Source: UBA1737 sp964541525
GTDB taxonomy: Bacteria; Bacillota_I; Bacilli_A; ML615J-28; CAG-313
DNA length: 64,000 nucleotides
Direction: 5' to 3'
Assembly (NCBI GenBank): GCA_964541525.1
Contig: CAZIQF010000004.1
Span: 28,012-92,011 of the forward strand
Each line of letters starts with the position of its first letter. Positions within the stretch are counted from its first letter, which is position 1. A model generated the notes under the pieces. That model saw only the letters and a list, made by a program, of their open reading frames with translations, did not search any database and was not told the DNA's origin. A program made the position numbers and the translations under genes. Shown here piece by piece: positions 1 to 8,795 of this stretch.

Positions 1-2
1 AC

Positions 3-836
3 ACTTTCTGTAAATGGTTTAAAGAACCATCTACGCAAATTGCGATGTTCCATACATTCTTTAATATTAGTTGTACATTAATTTTCATTTGGTTTATTAA
101 TGTTTTTGTTAAATTATCAATGCTTTTAGTTAAGGATAAGAAACAAGAAAGTAAAGATCATAATCTTGTATATATTGATGAACGTTTAATCAATACCCCA
201 TCGGTTGCTGTTCATCAAGTGCGAAAAGAACTATCACTAATGTACCGAAAAGCAGTTAATGTTTTAAGTATTGCGTTAAAGGCCTTTCTTGCGAAGGATA
301 ATACCAAAAAAGAAGAAGTTGATACGCTTAACGAAGAATTAGAAGTAACTAATAAATTATTAATTGAATTTATGGTTAAATTAACTAACCAAAATGTAGC
401 TTATGAAGATGAATGTACGCTATCTAGTTTTCACCGAACTTTAAATGATATCTTACGTATCGGTGAAATTGGCGATAATATTTGTAAATATACTCGTCAA
501 ACAATCAATAATGAATTAGAGTTTTCAGCAAATGTATATCAAGAAATTGAAAAAATGTATACTACTATTTTAATTCTTTACGATAAAACGGATGAAATAT
601 TCCTATCTAAAAATCTAAATAAAATCAGTGAAGCTGATCTTGTGGAAGAACAAGTCGATAATATGCGTAAGAATCTAATTAAAGATCATTTCGATCGCTT
701 AAATCGTGGTGAATGTCAACCACAAAATAGTGGCGTTTTTGTTAATTTGGTTAATAATCTAGAAAGAGCTGCAGACCACATGATCTATATTGCATATTCG
801 GTTAAAGAAGCTTTTGAACAAAATAAGAATCAATAA
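3..836 (+). CDS. Na/Pi cotransporter family protein, C-terminal part (5' end outside window)
   Basis: The reading frame is open from the window edge, so the gene starts upstream; the ATG at 45 is internal. The first visible residues form a hydrophobic segment with an A-M-F-H-T-x-F-N motif, typical of the last membrane helices of Na/Pi-cotransporter II-related (NptA/YjbB-type) transporters. From about residue 60 it continues as a soluble helical PhoU-like domain, the usual C-terminal extension of this family. Role by family: sodium-coupled phosphate import at the membrane, with the PhoU-like part probably regulatory. It ends with TAA just before a strong terminator, so it is the last gene of its transcript. 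Confidence 0.8.
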   Translation, partial: TFCKWFKEPSTQIAMFHTFFNISCTLIFIWFINVFVKLSMLLVKDKKQESKDHNLVYIDERLINTPSVAVHQVRKELSLMYRKAVNVLSIALKAFLAKDNTKKEEVDTLNEELEVTNKLLIEFMVKLTNQNVAYEDECTLSSFHRTLNDILRIGEIGDNICKYTRQTINNELEFSANVYQEIEKMYTTILILYDKTDEIFLSKNLNKISEADLVEEQVDNMRKNLIKDHFDRLNRGECQPQNSGVFVNLVNNLERAADHMIYIAYSVKEAFEQNKNQ

Positions 837-844
837 AAAAGAAA

Positions 845-871
845 GTAGGTCATTTTGTTTGACCTGCTTTT
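845..871 (+). terminator. Intrinsic terminator after the Na/Pi transporter gene
   Basis: GTAGGTCA (845-852) pairs with TGACCTGC (860-867) through an 8 bp stem with one G-U pair, followed by a T run. Confidence 0.85.
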
Positions 872-910
872 CCTTTATTAACTATTTATGCAATCTTTAA
901 AATCAATCAT

Positions 911-940
911 TTGACAAAATTAACTAATCTATAGTATAAT
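911..940 (+). promoter_or_regulatory. Promoter of the thrS leader
   Basis: TTGACA at 911-916 and TATAAT at 935-940, spacer 18. Both hexamers are perfect consensus, so transcription should start near 947 and run into the T-box leader. Confidence 0.85.
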
Positions 941-946
941 ATTGAC

Positions 947-1213
947 ATATTAGAACGTTGAACAGGATACGATTATTAGATACTAATTTACTAGTGAGGT
1001 AGGATAGTGAAAACTACTAAATCAAGACTAATAGTTACTCCCTGCGAGTTATTCTTTAGAAATATTGAACGTATTATCTGCGTTAAAGATAGTAAAGGGC
1101 ATAGTTGTTTAACTATGAACTAAGGTGGTACCGCGAAAAAAAAGAATAAAAGCCGCTATTTTTTCGTCCTTAGAAATAAATGTTTAATTACATTAATATT
1201 TCTAAGGCTTTTT
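947..1213 (+). promoter_or_regulatory. T-box riboswitch controlling thrS
   Basis: The leader between promoter and gene contains the T-box core AAGGTGGTACCGCG at 1122-1135. Immediately after it lies an intrinsic terminator: CCTTAGAAAT (1168-1177) pairs with ATTTCTAAGG (1198-1207), followed by a T-rich tail. By the known mechanism, uncharged tRNA-Thr binding through the specifier loop and the T-box bulge would form the antiterminator and let thrS be read. The Stem I region lies about 950-1075. A Thr codon (ACT) occurs there in several places, so I do not assign the specifier. Placement directly before thrS fits threonine specificity. Confidence 0.93.
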
Positions 1214-1236
1214 ATATTTTAGGAGGAATTTAAAAT

Positions 1237-3153
1237 ATGGAACAAAAATTGATTAAAATTACTTTTCCTGATCAATCCGTTAAAGAATTTGAATCAGGTA
1301 TTAATGCCGGAGAGATTGCGCTTGGGATTTCATCTAGTCTTGCAAAAAAATGTGTTATCGCAAAACTAAATGGTGAATTATATGATTTATCGCGTCCAAT
1401 TGAATGTGATGCAACATTAGAACTTTTAACAGATGTTAGTGGTTATGCTGATTTATTAAATCACTCTTGTGCTCATTTGCTCGCTCAAGCATTAAAAGAA
1501 CTTTACCCTAACGCAATGTTTGGGGTAGGTCCAGCGATTGAAGAAGGATTCTATTATGATGTAGATTTAGGTGATGTTAAATTAAATGAAGAAGATCTAG
1601 TCAAAATTGAAAAGAAAATGAATCAAATTGTTGCTTCAGGTGAAAATATTAAACGTTATGTTGTATCACGTGCTGAAGCTCTTGAATTATTTAAAAATGA
1701 TTTGTATAAATTAGAATTAATTAATGAATTACCAGAAAGTGAATTAATTACTGTTTATGAACAAGGTAGTTATCGTGACTTATGTCGTGGTCCCCATGTG
1801 GCTAGTGTTAAATTCTTAAAAAATTTCAAACTACTTTCGACATCAGGTGCTTATTGGCGTGGTGATGCTTCAAAACAAATGCTTCAAAGAGTATATGGTA
1901 CTTGTTTTGCAAGTGCGGATGAATTGAAGGCTCATTTAATTAATTTAGAAGAACGAAAAAAACGTGATCATCGTAAATTAGGTAAAGAATTAGGTTTATT
2001 TATGATTTCTGAATATGGCCCAGGTTTTCCATTCTGGCTACCTAATGGCATGACACTAAAAAATACTTTGGTATCATTTTGGCAAGATATCCATACAAAG
2101 GCTGGATATAAATTTATTCAAACGCCAATTATGTTAAATCGTGAATTGTGGGAAACATCAGGTCATTGGTTTAACTATAAAGAAAATATGTATACTTCCC
2201 AAATCGATGGTAATGAATTTGCAATTAAACCTATGAATTGTCCTGGAGGAATGCTTGTCTATAAAAATGACATTCATTCATATAAAGAATTTCCACTTCG
2301 CTTAGGAGAATTAGGTTTAGTTCATCGTCACGAAGCTAGTGGGGCTTTAAGTGGCTTATTTAGAGTTAGAACTTTTACACAAGATGATGCTCACATCTTT
2401 ATGACTGAAGAACAAATGTGTGATGAAATTGCTAGTATCATTCTTTTATATAAGAAAGTATATTCAATCTTTAACTTAAATTTCCATATTGAACTTTCAA
2501 CAAGACCAGAAGAAAAATATATTGGTGAAATTGCTGTATGGGATAAAGCTGAAAAAGCACTTGCTGATGCTTGTAAAATGGCGGGATTTGAATATAAATT
2601 AAATCCAGGTGATGGTGCTTTCTATGGACCTAAACTAGATTTTAAATTAAGGGATTCAATGAATCGAATTTGGCAATGTGGTACAATTCAATTAGATATG
2701 AATTTACCAGAACGTTTTGATTTAAGTTACATTGCTGAAGATGGTAGTAAGAAACGTCCAATTATGATTCATCGTGCTCTATTTGGTTCACTTGAACGGT
2801 TTATTGGAATTTTAATTGAACATTATGGTGGTGCTTTCCCAACATGGCTTGCTCCAGTCCAAGTGAAGATTATTCCAGTTAATAATGAATATCATTTAGA
2901 TTATGCATTAGCGGTTAAGAAGGAATTAGAAGATTTAAATATTAGAGTTGAAATTGATGCTCGTGAAGAAAAATTAGGATACCGAATGAGAGAAGCACAA
3001 ATGAATAAAATTCCTTATCAACTTGTAATTGGTGATAAAGAAAAAGAACAAAATGCGGTTAATGTTAGACGTCATAAAGAAAGTGATCAAGTTTCAATGT
3101 CTAAGGAAGATTTTATTAAACAAATTCTAGATGAAATAAAAAATTTAAAATAA
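1237..3153 (+). CDS. thrS: Threonyl-tRNA synthetase
   Basis: Class II aminoacyl-tRNA synthetase that charges tRNA-Thr in the cytosol. At 638 residues it has the full bacterial length. Domains in order: N-terminal TGS domain (about 1-60), the editing/second additional domain with HxxxH-like NHSCAH motif (about 70-75), the class II catalytic core (about 240-530) with the MNCPGG and RHEASG motifs and motif 3 around HRALFGSLERF, then the anticodon-binding domain (about 535-635). The ATG is preceded by AGGAGGAA at 1221-1228 with ideal spacing. It is monocistronic between the T-box leader and a terminator. Confidence 0.98.
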   Translation: MEQKLIKITFPDQSVKEFESGINAGEIALGISSSLAKKCVIAKLNGELYDLSRPIECDATLELLTDVSGYADLLNHSCAHLLAQALKELYPNAMFGVGPAIEEGFYYDVDLGDVKLNEEDLVKIEKKMNQIVASGENIKRYVVSRAEALELFKNDLYKLELINELPESELITVYEQGSYRDLCRGPHVASVKFLKNFKLLSTSGAYWRGDASKQMLQRVYGTCFASADELKAHLINLEERKKRDHRKLGKELGLFMISEYGPGFPFWLPNGMTLKNTLVSFWQDIHTKAGYKFIQTPIMLNRELWETSGHWFNYKENMYTSQIDGNEFAIKPMNCPGGMLVYKNDIHSYKEFPLRLGELGLVHRHEASGALSGLFRVRTFTQDDAHIFMTEEQMCDEIASIILLYKKVYSIFNLNFHIELSTRPEEKYIGEIAVWDKAEKALADACKMAGFEYKLNPGDGAFYGPKLDFKLRDSMNRIWQCGTIQLDMNLPERFDLSYIAEDGSKKRPIMIHRALFGSLERFIGILIEHYGGAFPTWLAPVQVKIIPVNNEYHLDYALAVKKELEDLNIRVEIDAREEKLGYRMREAQMNKIPYQLVIGDKEKEQNAVNVRRHKESDQVSMSKEDFIKQILDEIKNLK

Positions 3154-3160
3154 TTTTAAA

Positions 3161-3207
3161 TAGGTACTATTAGTTAAGATTTTAACTAATAGGCCTATTT
3201 ATCTTTT
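3161..3207 (+). terminator. Terminator after thrS
   Basis: ACTATTAGTTA within 3161-3176 pairs with TAACTAATAG in 3183-3197, and the flanking TAGG/CCTA extends the stem. A T-rich tract (TTTATCTTTT) follows. Confidence 0.8.
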
Positions 3208-3230
3208 ATATTCTATGATTATTTTTAAAT

Positions 3231-3290
3231 TTGTGACTAAATCAGCCATAATATAAGTCTTTTAGACAAGAAAAGAATAATTAGTCACAA
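3231..3290 (+). repeat. Long inverted repeat upstream of potA
   Basis: TTGTGACTAA (3231-3240) and TTAGTCACAA (3281-3290) are perfect 10-base inverted arms. Inside, GTCT/AGAC (3257-3267) forms a smaller hairpin. It lies downstream of the thrS terminator and over 100 bases before the pot promoter, in otherwise very AT-rich sequence. Function unknown. Confidence 0.6.
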
Positions 3291-3398
3291 AAAATTAAAC
3301 TTTTAAAAAAAGTGCGTTTTTGGGGTTAATATAAAACATTAAAAAATATAAGTAAAAACTATATTTTTTATATAAAATAAAAAAAATAATTCATTTAC

Positions 3399-3426
3399 TT
3401 GCATAAATAAAAAATAAGTGTATAAT
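3399..3426 (+). promoter_or_regulatory. Promoter of the pot operon
   Basis: TTGCAT (3399-3404), 16-base spacer, TATAAT (3421-3426). A leader of about 55 bases leads to the potA ribosome site AAAGGAGG at 3472-3479. Confidence 0.75.
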
Positions 3427-3489
3427 TTTATCGAATTGTTCATAATTTGATAGTTCAAAAATAATTTAAATAAAGGAGGCAATAATAGC

Positions 3490-4671
3490 ATGAAAAAAGC
3501 AATTATTGAATTAAAAAATGTATCACTAAGATACGACGACGATCCAGAAAATCCAATCGTCAACAATATTAATTTGCAAATTTATGAAAATGAATTTGTT
3601 ACTCTACTTGGACCATCAGGTTGTGGTAAAACTACCACTTTACGTATGATAGCTGGTTTCCAAACACCAACAGAAGGCGAAGTAATTATCGATGGTAAAG
3701 TCTTTAATGATATTCCACCATATGCTCGTCCAATTAATACCGTTTTCCAACGATATGCATTATTCCCACATCTAAATGTTATTGACAATGTTAAAATTGG
3801 CTTAAATAACCGAAGTTTAAAGAATTTACTTGAATTCTTTGGTGGCGAAGAAAAAATACGCGAAGAAATTAAACAAGATAAGCTTCAAAAAGGTTTAAGC
3901 GAAGAAAAAGCAGCTAAAGCTAATCGTTTTGAACTTAACAAGAAAATCAATGAACACATTGATGAAGCAGCTAGAAATGCTCTTGCGTTAGTAAAATTAA
4001 CAGGTTATGAAAAAAGAAAAATTGATCAAATGTCTGGTGGTCAACAACAACGGGTTGCGATTGCTAGAGCGATTATCAACAAACCAAAAATTTTATTACT
4101 AGATGAACCACTTGCAGCTCTTGACTTAAAATTAAGACAAAACATGCAATATGAATTAAAAGAAATGCAAAGAGCACTTGGTATTACATTTATTTTTGTA
4201 ACTCATGACCAAGAAGAAGCAATGACAATGAGTGACCGTGTTGTGGTTATGAATGATGGTATTATCCAACAATTAGGAACACCAGAAGATATTTATAATG
4301 AACCAGTTAATTCATTTGTTGCGAACTTTATTGGTGAAACAAATATTGTAAGAGGTACTTACTTAAGAGAAAATTTAATTGAATTTTTAGGTGTAGAATT
4401 ACCAATTCAAGGCTATAAATTTGCCGATGGTGAAAAGGTTGATGTCGTTATCAGACCAGAAGACTGGGATGTTATTCCTTATCAAGAAGCAAAACTTGTC
4501 GGAATAGTATCATCAAGAATCTTCAAAGGTGTACACTATGAAATTTGTGCAATGTTTGGCGATATTGAAATTGTAATTCACGCTTATGAAACACCAAATA
4601 TTGGTGATAAGATTGGCTTAAAAGTCGATCCATATGAAATTCACTTAATGAAGGTACCTGCGGATGAATAA
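3490..4671 (+). CDS. potA: Spermidine/putrescine ABC transporter, ATP-binding subunit
   Basis: ATPase of the polyamine importer; it powers PotBC at the inner face of the membrane. Walker A GPSGCGKTT lies near residue 39, signature MSGGQQQR near 182, Walker B ILLLDEPLAALD near 201, and the switch His in VTHDQEE, followed by a C-terminal TOBE-type domain (about 280-390). At 393 residues it is longer than the common form of about 360-380, because about 45 charged residues (roughly 115-160) are inserted between the Q-loop and the signature, inside the helical subdomain. ATG follows a strong SD. It overlaps potB by 8 bases, so translation is probably coupled. Confidence 0.95.
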   Translation: MKKAIIELKNVSLRYDDDPENPIVNNINLQIYENEFVTLLGPSGCGKTTTLRMIAGFQTPTEGEVIIDGKVFNDIPPYARPINTVFQRYALFPHLNVIDNVKIGLNNRSLKNLLEFFGGEEKIREEIKQDKLQKGLSEEKAAKANRFELNKKINEHIDEAARNALALVKLTGYEKRKIDQMSGGQQQRVAIARAIINKPKILLLDEPLAALDLKLRQNMQYELKEMQRALGITFIFVTHDQEEAMTMSDRVVVMNDGIIQQLGTPEDIYNEPVNSFVANFIGETNIVRGTYLRENLIEFLGVELPIQGYKFADGEKVDVVIRPEDWDVIPYQEAKLVGIVSSRIFKGVHYEICAMFGDIEIVIHAYETPNIGDKIGLKVDPYEIHLMKVPADE

Positions 4672-5512
4672 GAAGTTTTCACGATTATCAACGCCATATT
4701 TATATTGGCTATATATATTAGCACTATTTCCAGCTCTATTTATGTTTGTCCTAATGTTTTTGGACATTAGTGAGGGACTAGATATTAGTAATGGACTTCA
4801 TTTTACGCTTGATAATTTTAAGCAATTAGCGGAACCATCAACTTTAATCGCCTTTAGAAATAGTTTTATCTATGCTGGAATTTCCACACTACTTAGTATT
4901 GTCTTTGGGTATTTAGTTGCTTATCGATTATATCGATCAAAGTTTCAAAATAAATTTTTAATTTTAGTTATTTTAATTTTACCAATGTGGACTAATATTT
5001 TACTTAGAACTGAATCTCTTGCAGGAATTTTGACCACAGAAGGTAATATTGTTATTAGTTTAATTGAAAAAATTTTTGGTACGAGAATTCAAGGACTAGA
5101 TATCTTAGGAACACCATTTGCAGTAATCTTTGGTTTATTTGTTACATATGTACCATTTATGGTTATGCCAATTTTTAATTCACTAGAAAAGATTGATAAA
5201 GCAATTGAAGAAGCTGCATTAGATTTGGGTTTAACTAATACCCAAAAGTTCTTTAAAGTAATCTTACCAATGTCTTCTAAAGGGATTATTACTGGTTCAA
5301 TTATGGTCTTTTTACCATGCTTATCCGGATTTGCAATTCCTGAAATCTTAGGTCGTGGTAATATCGTCTTAATTGGTAATGTTATCGAATCAGCGTTCAA
5401 GAATATGAGTTATACAATTGGTTCACTACTTGCAGTAGTAATCTTAATTGTTATCCTACTTGGCATTTTTATTGTTAGTAAAATTGATAAGGAAGGAGAA
5501 ACACTATTATAA
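4664..5512 (+). CDS. potB: Spermidine/putrescine ABC transporter permease
   Basis: First membrane subunit of the polyamine importer. It has six hydrophobic segments and the binding-protein-dependent permease EAA loop around EEAALDLGLTNTQKF near residue 185, which docks onto PotA. The 282-residue length is normal. The start lies inside the end of potA (shared ATGAATAA), and the stop TAA shares one base with the potC start, so the two permeases are translationally coupled. Confidence 0.94.
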   Translation: MNKKFSRLSTPYLYWLYILALFPALFMFVLMFLDISEGLDISNGLHFTLDNFKQLAEPSTLIAFRNSFIYAGISTLLSIVFGYLVAYRLYRSKFQNKFLILVILILPMWTNILLRTESLAGILTTEGNIVISLIEKIFGTRIQGLDILGTPFAVIFGLFVTYVPFMVMPIFNSLEKIDKAIEEAALDLGLTNTQKFFKVILPMSSKGIITGSIMVFLPCLSGFAIPEILGRGNIVLIGNVIESAFKNMSYTIGSLLAVVILIVILLGIFIVSKIDKEGETLL

Positions 5513-6411
5513 TGAAAAAACAAGAAACAAAATATATCAATGGTATTCCTGTTGCGAGAGTTCAAGATTATGGTTATCATGACTTTAGGATTCTTGAAAA
5601 AATTTGGAAAGTAATTTCTACAATCTTAGTTTATGTTGTGATTTTCCTAGTTTATTTATCTGTTTTAGTTATTGTAATCAAATCATTTAATGCTGATACT
5701 GCTCAATCAGAATTTACAAAATTTACGTTTGATCATTATCTTGATATGTTTGGTGATTCATCACTTTCACTTGCAATTGAAAATACATTTATCATTAGTT
5801 TATTTGCAACATTAATTTCTACGGTTGCAGGAACATTAATTGCTGTCGGTATTCATTATTTATTTGGTAAGAAAAGACAATATATCATGTTATTAAATAA
5901 TATTCCATTACTTAATGCTGATATTGTAACCGGTATTTCCATTATGTTAATTTTCTCAATGGTAATGAGAATTCCAGGACTTGAATATATCTTTGGATTT
6001 CCAACAATGCTTGTCGCTCATGTCTATTTCTGTTTACCATATGTGATTTTAAATGTATTGCCAAAATTAAAAGAAATTGATCCAAATATGATGGATGCAG
6101 CGTTAGATTTAGGTTTAAAACCACATAAAGCTTTACTTAAAGTAATTGTTCCAGCAATCAAATCTGGAATTTTCGCTGGATTAATCTTTGCGTTCACAAT
6201 GAGTTTTGATGATTTCGTCATTAGTTATTATACGACTGGTAATGGATTTAATAACTTATCAATTTGGATTTATAGTAGTATCGGTCGAAAATCACTTAAA
6301 CCACAAGTATATGCATTTAGTACTGTAATCACTTTTGGTGCGATGGCGGTTTTATTAATTGCTAATTACTTCAGTGGAAGAAAGGCAGGTAAATATGCAA
6401 AAAAGAAGTAA
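5512..6411 (+). CDS. potC: Spermidine/putrescine ABC transporter permease
   Basis: Second permease of the polyamine importer. It has an N-terminal cytoplasmic stretch of about 35 residues, then six membrane segments and an EAA-type loop around MDAALDLGLKPHKAL near residue 195. At 299 residues it is slightly longer than typical PotC because of the N-terminal extension. The start shares one base with the potB stop, and the end overlaps the start of potD by 17 bases, the standard potABCD order. Confidence 0.94.
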   Translation: MKKQETKYINGIPVARVQDYGYHDFRILEKIWKVISTILVYVVIFLVYLSVLVIVIKSFNADTAQSEFTKFTFDHYLDMFGDSSLSLAIENTFIISLFATLISTVAGTLIAVGIHYLFGKKRQYIMLLNNIPLLNADIVTGISIMLIFSMVMRIPGLEYIFGFPTMLVAHVYFCLPYVILNVLPKLKEIDPNMMDAALDLGLKPHKALLKVIVPAIKSGIFAGLIFAFTMSFDDFVISYYTTGNGFNNLSIWIYSSIGRKSLKPQVYAFSTVITFGAMAVLLIANYFSGRKAGKYAKKK

Positions 6412-7723
6412 AAAATATTTATCTTTTTATGCAATTATCTTTTTAATTGCTTGCTCATTTCTGGGCGGATGTTCAAGAAAAGAAACATTGTTATTCTTAA
6501 ACTGGGGTGAATATATCAACTATGATATGGTTGAAGCCTTTGAAAAAGAATATAATTGTAATGTAATTGTTGACTTAGGTGATTCAAATGAATTATTCTA
6601 TGCCAAAGTAAAAAGTGGTACAACTGCATATGACTTAGTATGTCCTGCTGAATATATGGCTGAAAAAATGTATTTGAAAGGCCTAATTCAACCACTTTAT
6701 CGTAACGAAGAAGAAAAAGAAAAATATTTCCCAACCCTTGCTTCTGGTGAAGTATCATTCATGGATGGTGTAACCCAAATTGAATCAAAGATGGATGAAA
6801 CAATGTATGAAGTATTAGGTGATGATTATAATTGGGATATTAACCAATATCATATGCCTTATTTCTGGGGAACATTTGGTTTAATGTATAATAAACAATT
6901 AGAATATTTTAAAGATGAAGAAACATATAATGTTGAAGATATGGACAATCCAATCTTTATTTCTAATGAACCAGATGGTTATCCTGATGTTCTTCAAAAA
7001 AATAATGCATGGAAAGTTTACTTCTTTGATCAATTAAGTGATGGTTCTACCATTCCAGAAAACATTAAAGTTGGTCAATATAGTGCGGTAAGATTTGCTT
7101 ATGGTGCAGCAATGACATATGCATTTGGCACTCCAAATACACCTGTAAGTGAAGGATTAGAAAAATTTAGAGAAATTCTATCTAGAAGAAAATATACTCA
7201 ATGGGCAGCAGATGAATTAAAACATAGTATTGAAAAGCATTCAATCGATTTAGCTTTTGCATATACTGGTGACTGTCTAGATATGGCTTATTTACGATTT
7301 ACTGAACGTGGTGTATCATTTGAAGATTTAGACTTCTTTACTTATGCACCGCAAGTAACAATTGCTCACATCGATACTTTAGTTATTCCAACTAATGCAC
7401 GTCATGCTGATCTTGCAAGAAAATTTATTAATTTCTTATTACAACCAGATAATGCTTGGTTAAACAATCGTGATATTGGTTATTTACCACCATTACAACA
7501 AGTATACGATATGATTGTCGAAGAACGTGCACCAATCGTTGATAAAGATAGTTATCTTTATTTTGAAGAAACTGCAGAAGAATTATTCTGGAGAGCAAAT
7601 TGGGCCAAAGCGATTAAAGCGATTGAACCAAGAGATAAAATGGATTTAACACCATTCTCATATTTTGAAACTGAAGACATCAATAAACTTCAAAATGTTG
7701 TAAATAATGTTAAAGTATCATAG
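6395..7723 (+). CDS. potD: Spermidine/putrescine-binding lipoprotein
   Basis: Extracellular polyamine-binding protein anchored as a lipoprotein. I place the start at ATG 6395 rather than the upstream in-frame codon at 6359, because it follows GAAAGG-AGG-like sequence and gives a clean signal peptide: KRSKK, hydrophobic core, then lipobox L-G-G-C at about residue 25. The mature part is a periplasmic-binding fold of the SBP family 8 type with LNWGEYI near the start and AYTGDCLDMAY in the second lobe. 442 residues is somewhat longer than E. coli PotD (about 350). It overlaps potC by 17 bases and closes the importer set. Confidence 0.93.
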   Translation: MQKRSKKYLSFYAIIFLIACSFLGGCSRKETLLFLNWGEYINYDMVEAFEKEYNCNVIVDLGDSNELFYAKVKSGTTAYDLVCPAEYMAEKMYLKGLIQPLYRNEEEKEKYFPTLASGEVSFMDGVTQIESKMDETMYEVLGDDYNWDINQYHMPYFWGTFGLMYNKQLEYFKDEETYNVEDMDNPIFISNEPDGYPDVLQKNNAWKVYFFDQLSDGSTIPENIKVGQYSAVRFAYGAAMTYAFGTPNTPVSEGLEKFREILSRRKYTQWAADELKHSIEKHSIDLAFAYTGDCLDMAYLRFTERGVSFEDLDFFTYAPQVTIAHIDTLVIPTNARHADLARKFINFLLQPDNAWLNNRDIGYLPPLQQVYDMIVEERAPIVDKDSYLYFEETAEELFWRANWAKAIKAIEPRDKMDLTPFSYFETEDINKLQNVVNNVKVS

Positions 7724-7743
7724 AAAGGGGAAAAATAAATAAT

Positions 7744-8655
7744 ATGAGTTTGATATCAAAACAAATTGAAAATTTAAATAAGGCTTTAGGATATAATGTG
7801 GAAAATGAAACAATATATGGTTGTTATAATGATTATCATTTTTCAGTAATTCCTGTAAATTATGGTAGCGCGATCGTATTTCAACTTACTTTAACAGTTG
7901 ATAATCCACTTTCAGAAGCTATTATTAGTGTTTTAAAAACATATAAAATTAAACCTAGTTATGAATTAGTAACAGTTGGATCAACAAATATATATATTGT
8001 TAAGGTTATTTTAAACTTACCAATTGCAAAAGCTAAGAAAAAAGCGGCATTTGATACAATCATTGAAAAACTAACTCAAACTTTAAAGGAATACAATGTT
8101 TTAGATAATAATAAATGTTGCTTATGTGGTGCAGAAAAAGAAGATGCAGAAGTTACATACAATGTCTACAAAGGATTATATCTTGCAACCCATACAAGCT
8201 GTATTGAAACAAGTTATGAACAAGAAAGAGTAGCCATTGAAGCTGAAAATGCCAATATTGGTCGATTACCATTAAGTATTATTCTAGCAATTGTCGGTGC
8301 TTTTGTTGGTCTAATTCCAGCCTTTGTTGTTATCTATATTGGTTGGTTAATTGGTCTTTTGTTTGCCTTGTCACCAATTTGTGCCTTTGTTGGTTACAAA
8401 TTAGGCAAAGCCCCATTACGTTGGTATGCAACATTAATTGCTTCAGCAGCTAGTGTTCTTGCAACCGTATTAATCATTCTTGCAATCTATGGTTTATTTG
8501 CTACTGCTGCTAATGTCTCATTTGCTGAATTGATTAGTGACCCAGAAAGTGGATTTATAGAATTGATGCTTCAAGCAATTTTATTTGATGCAATAGGAAT
8601 TGCTATTGCTTGGAGTTATATTACTAAAACAACAAAAAATCAAGTTCAAAAATAA
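7744..8655 (+). CDS. Conserved membrane protein with a cysteine cluster, linked to potABCD
   Basis: I do not recognise a named family. Residues about 1-120 form a soluble alpha/beta region. C-C-L-C-G near 123-127 with a later T-H-T-S-C near 155 suggests a small zinc-ribbon-like metal site. From about residue 175 there are four hydrophobic segments (near 178-200, 202-222, 232-258, 280-300). The ATG follows AAAGGGG and lies 20 bases after potD, and the terminator follows the stop, so it is the last gene of the pot operon. A link to polyamine transport is inferred from position only. Confidence 0.6.
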   Translation: MSLISKQIENLNKALGYNVENETIYGCYNDYHFSVIPVNYGSAIVFQLTLTVDNPLSEAIISVLKTYKIKPSYELVTVGSTNIYIVKVILNLPIAKAKKKAAFDTIIEKLTQTLKEYNVLDNNKCCLCGAEKEDAEVTYNVYKGLYLATHTSCIETSYEQERVAIEAENANIGRLPLSIILAIVGAFVGLIPAFVVIYIGWLIGLLFALSPICAFVGYKLGKAPLRWYATLIASAASVLATVLIILAIYGLFATAANVSFAELISDPESGFIELMLQAILFDAIGIAIAWSYITKTTKNQVQK

Positions 8656-8664
8656 CAAAAAAAT

Positions 8665-8694
8665 AATGTAGGTTCTTTTGAGCCTACATTTTAT
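8665..8694 (+). terminator. Terminator of the pot operon
   Basis: AATGTAGGT (8665-8673) pairs with GCCTACATT (8682-8690); TTTATT follows. Confidence 0.85.
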
Positions 8695-8704
8695 TAACTA
8701 AAAC

Positions 8705-8718
8705 TCGATAAATATCGA
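8705..8718. promoter_or_regulatory. Palindrome upstream of the sigma-factor gene
   Basis: TCGATA and TATCGA arms with an AA centre, 78 bases before the sigma-factor start and just after the pot terminator. It could be an operator. No clear consensus promoter could be fixed here. Confidence 0.35.
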
Positions 8719-8795
8719 TTTTATTCTATAAAATTTGACCTTTTTAATTAATTATGTTAAACTATTTTTAGATATTTTAGGAAGGGCTTTTTAAA

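Noticed and set aside
950..1075. Exact specifier codon of the T-box
   Set aside because: Several ACT triplets occur in the Stem I region, and I could not fold it with certainty by eye.
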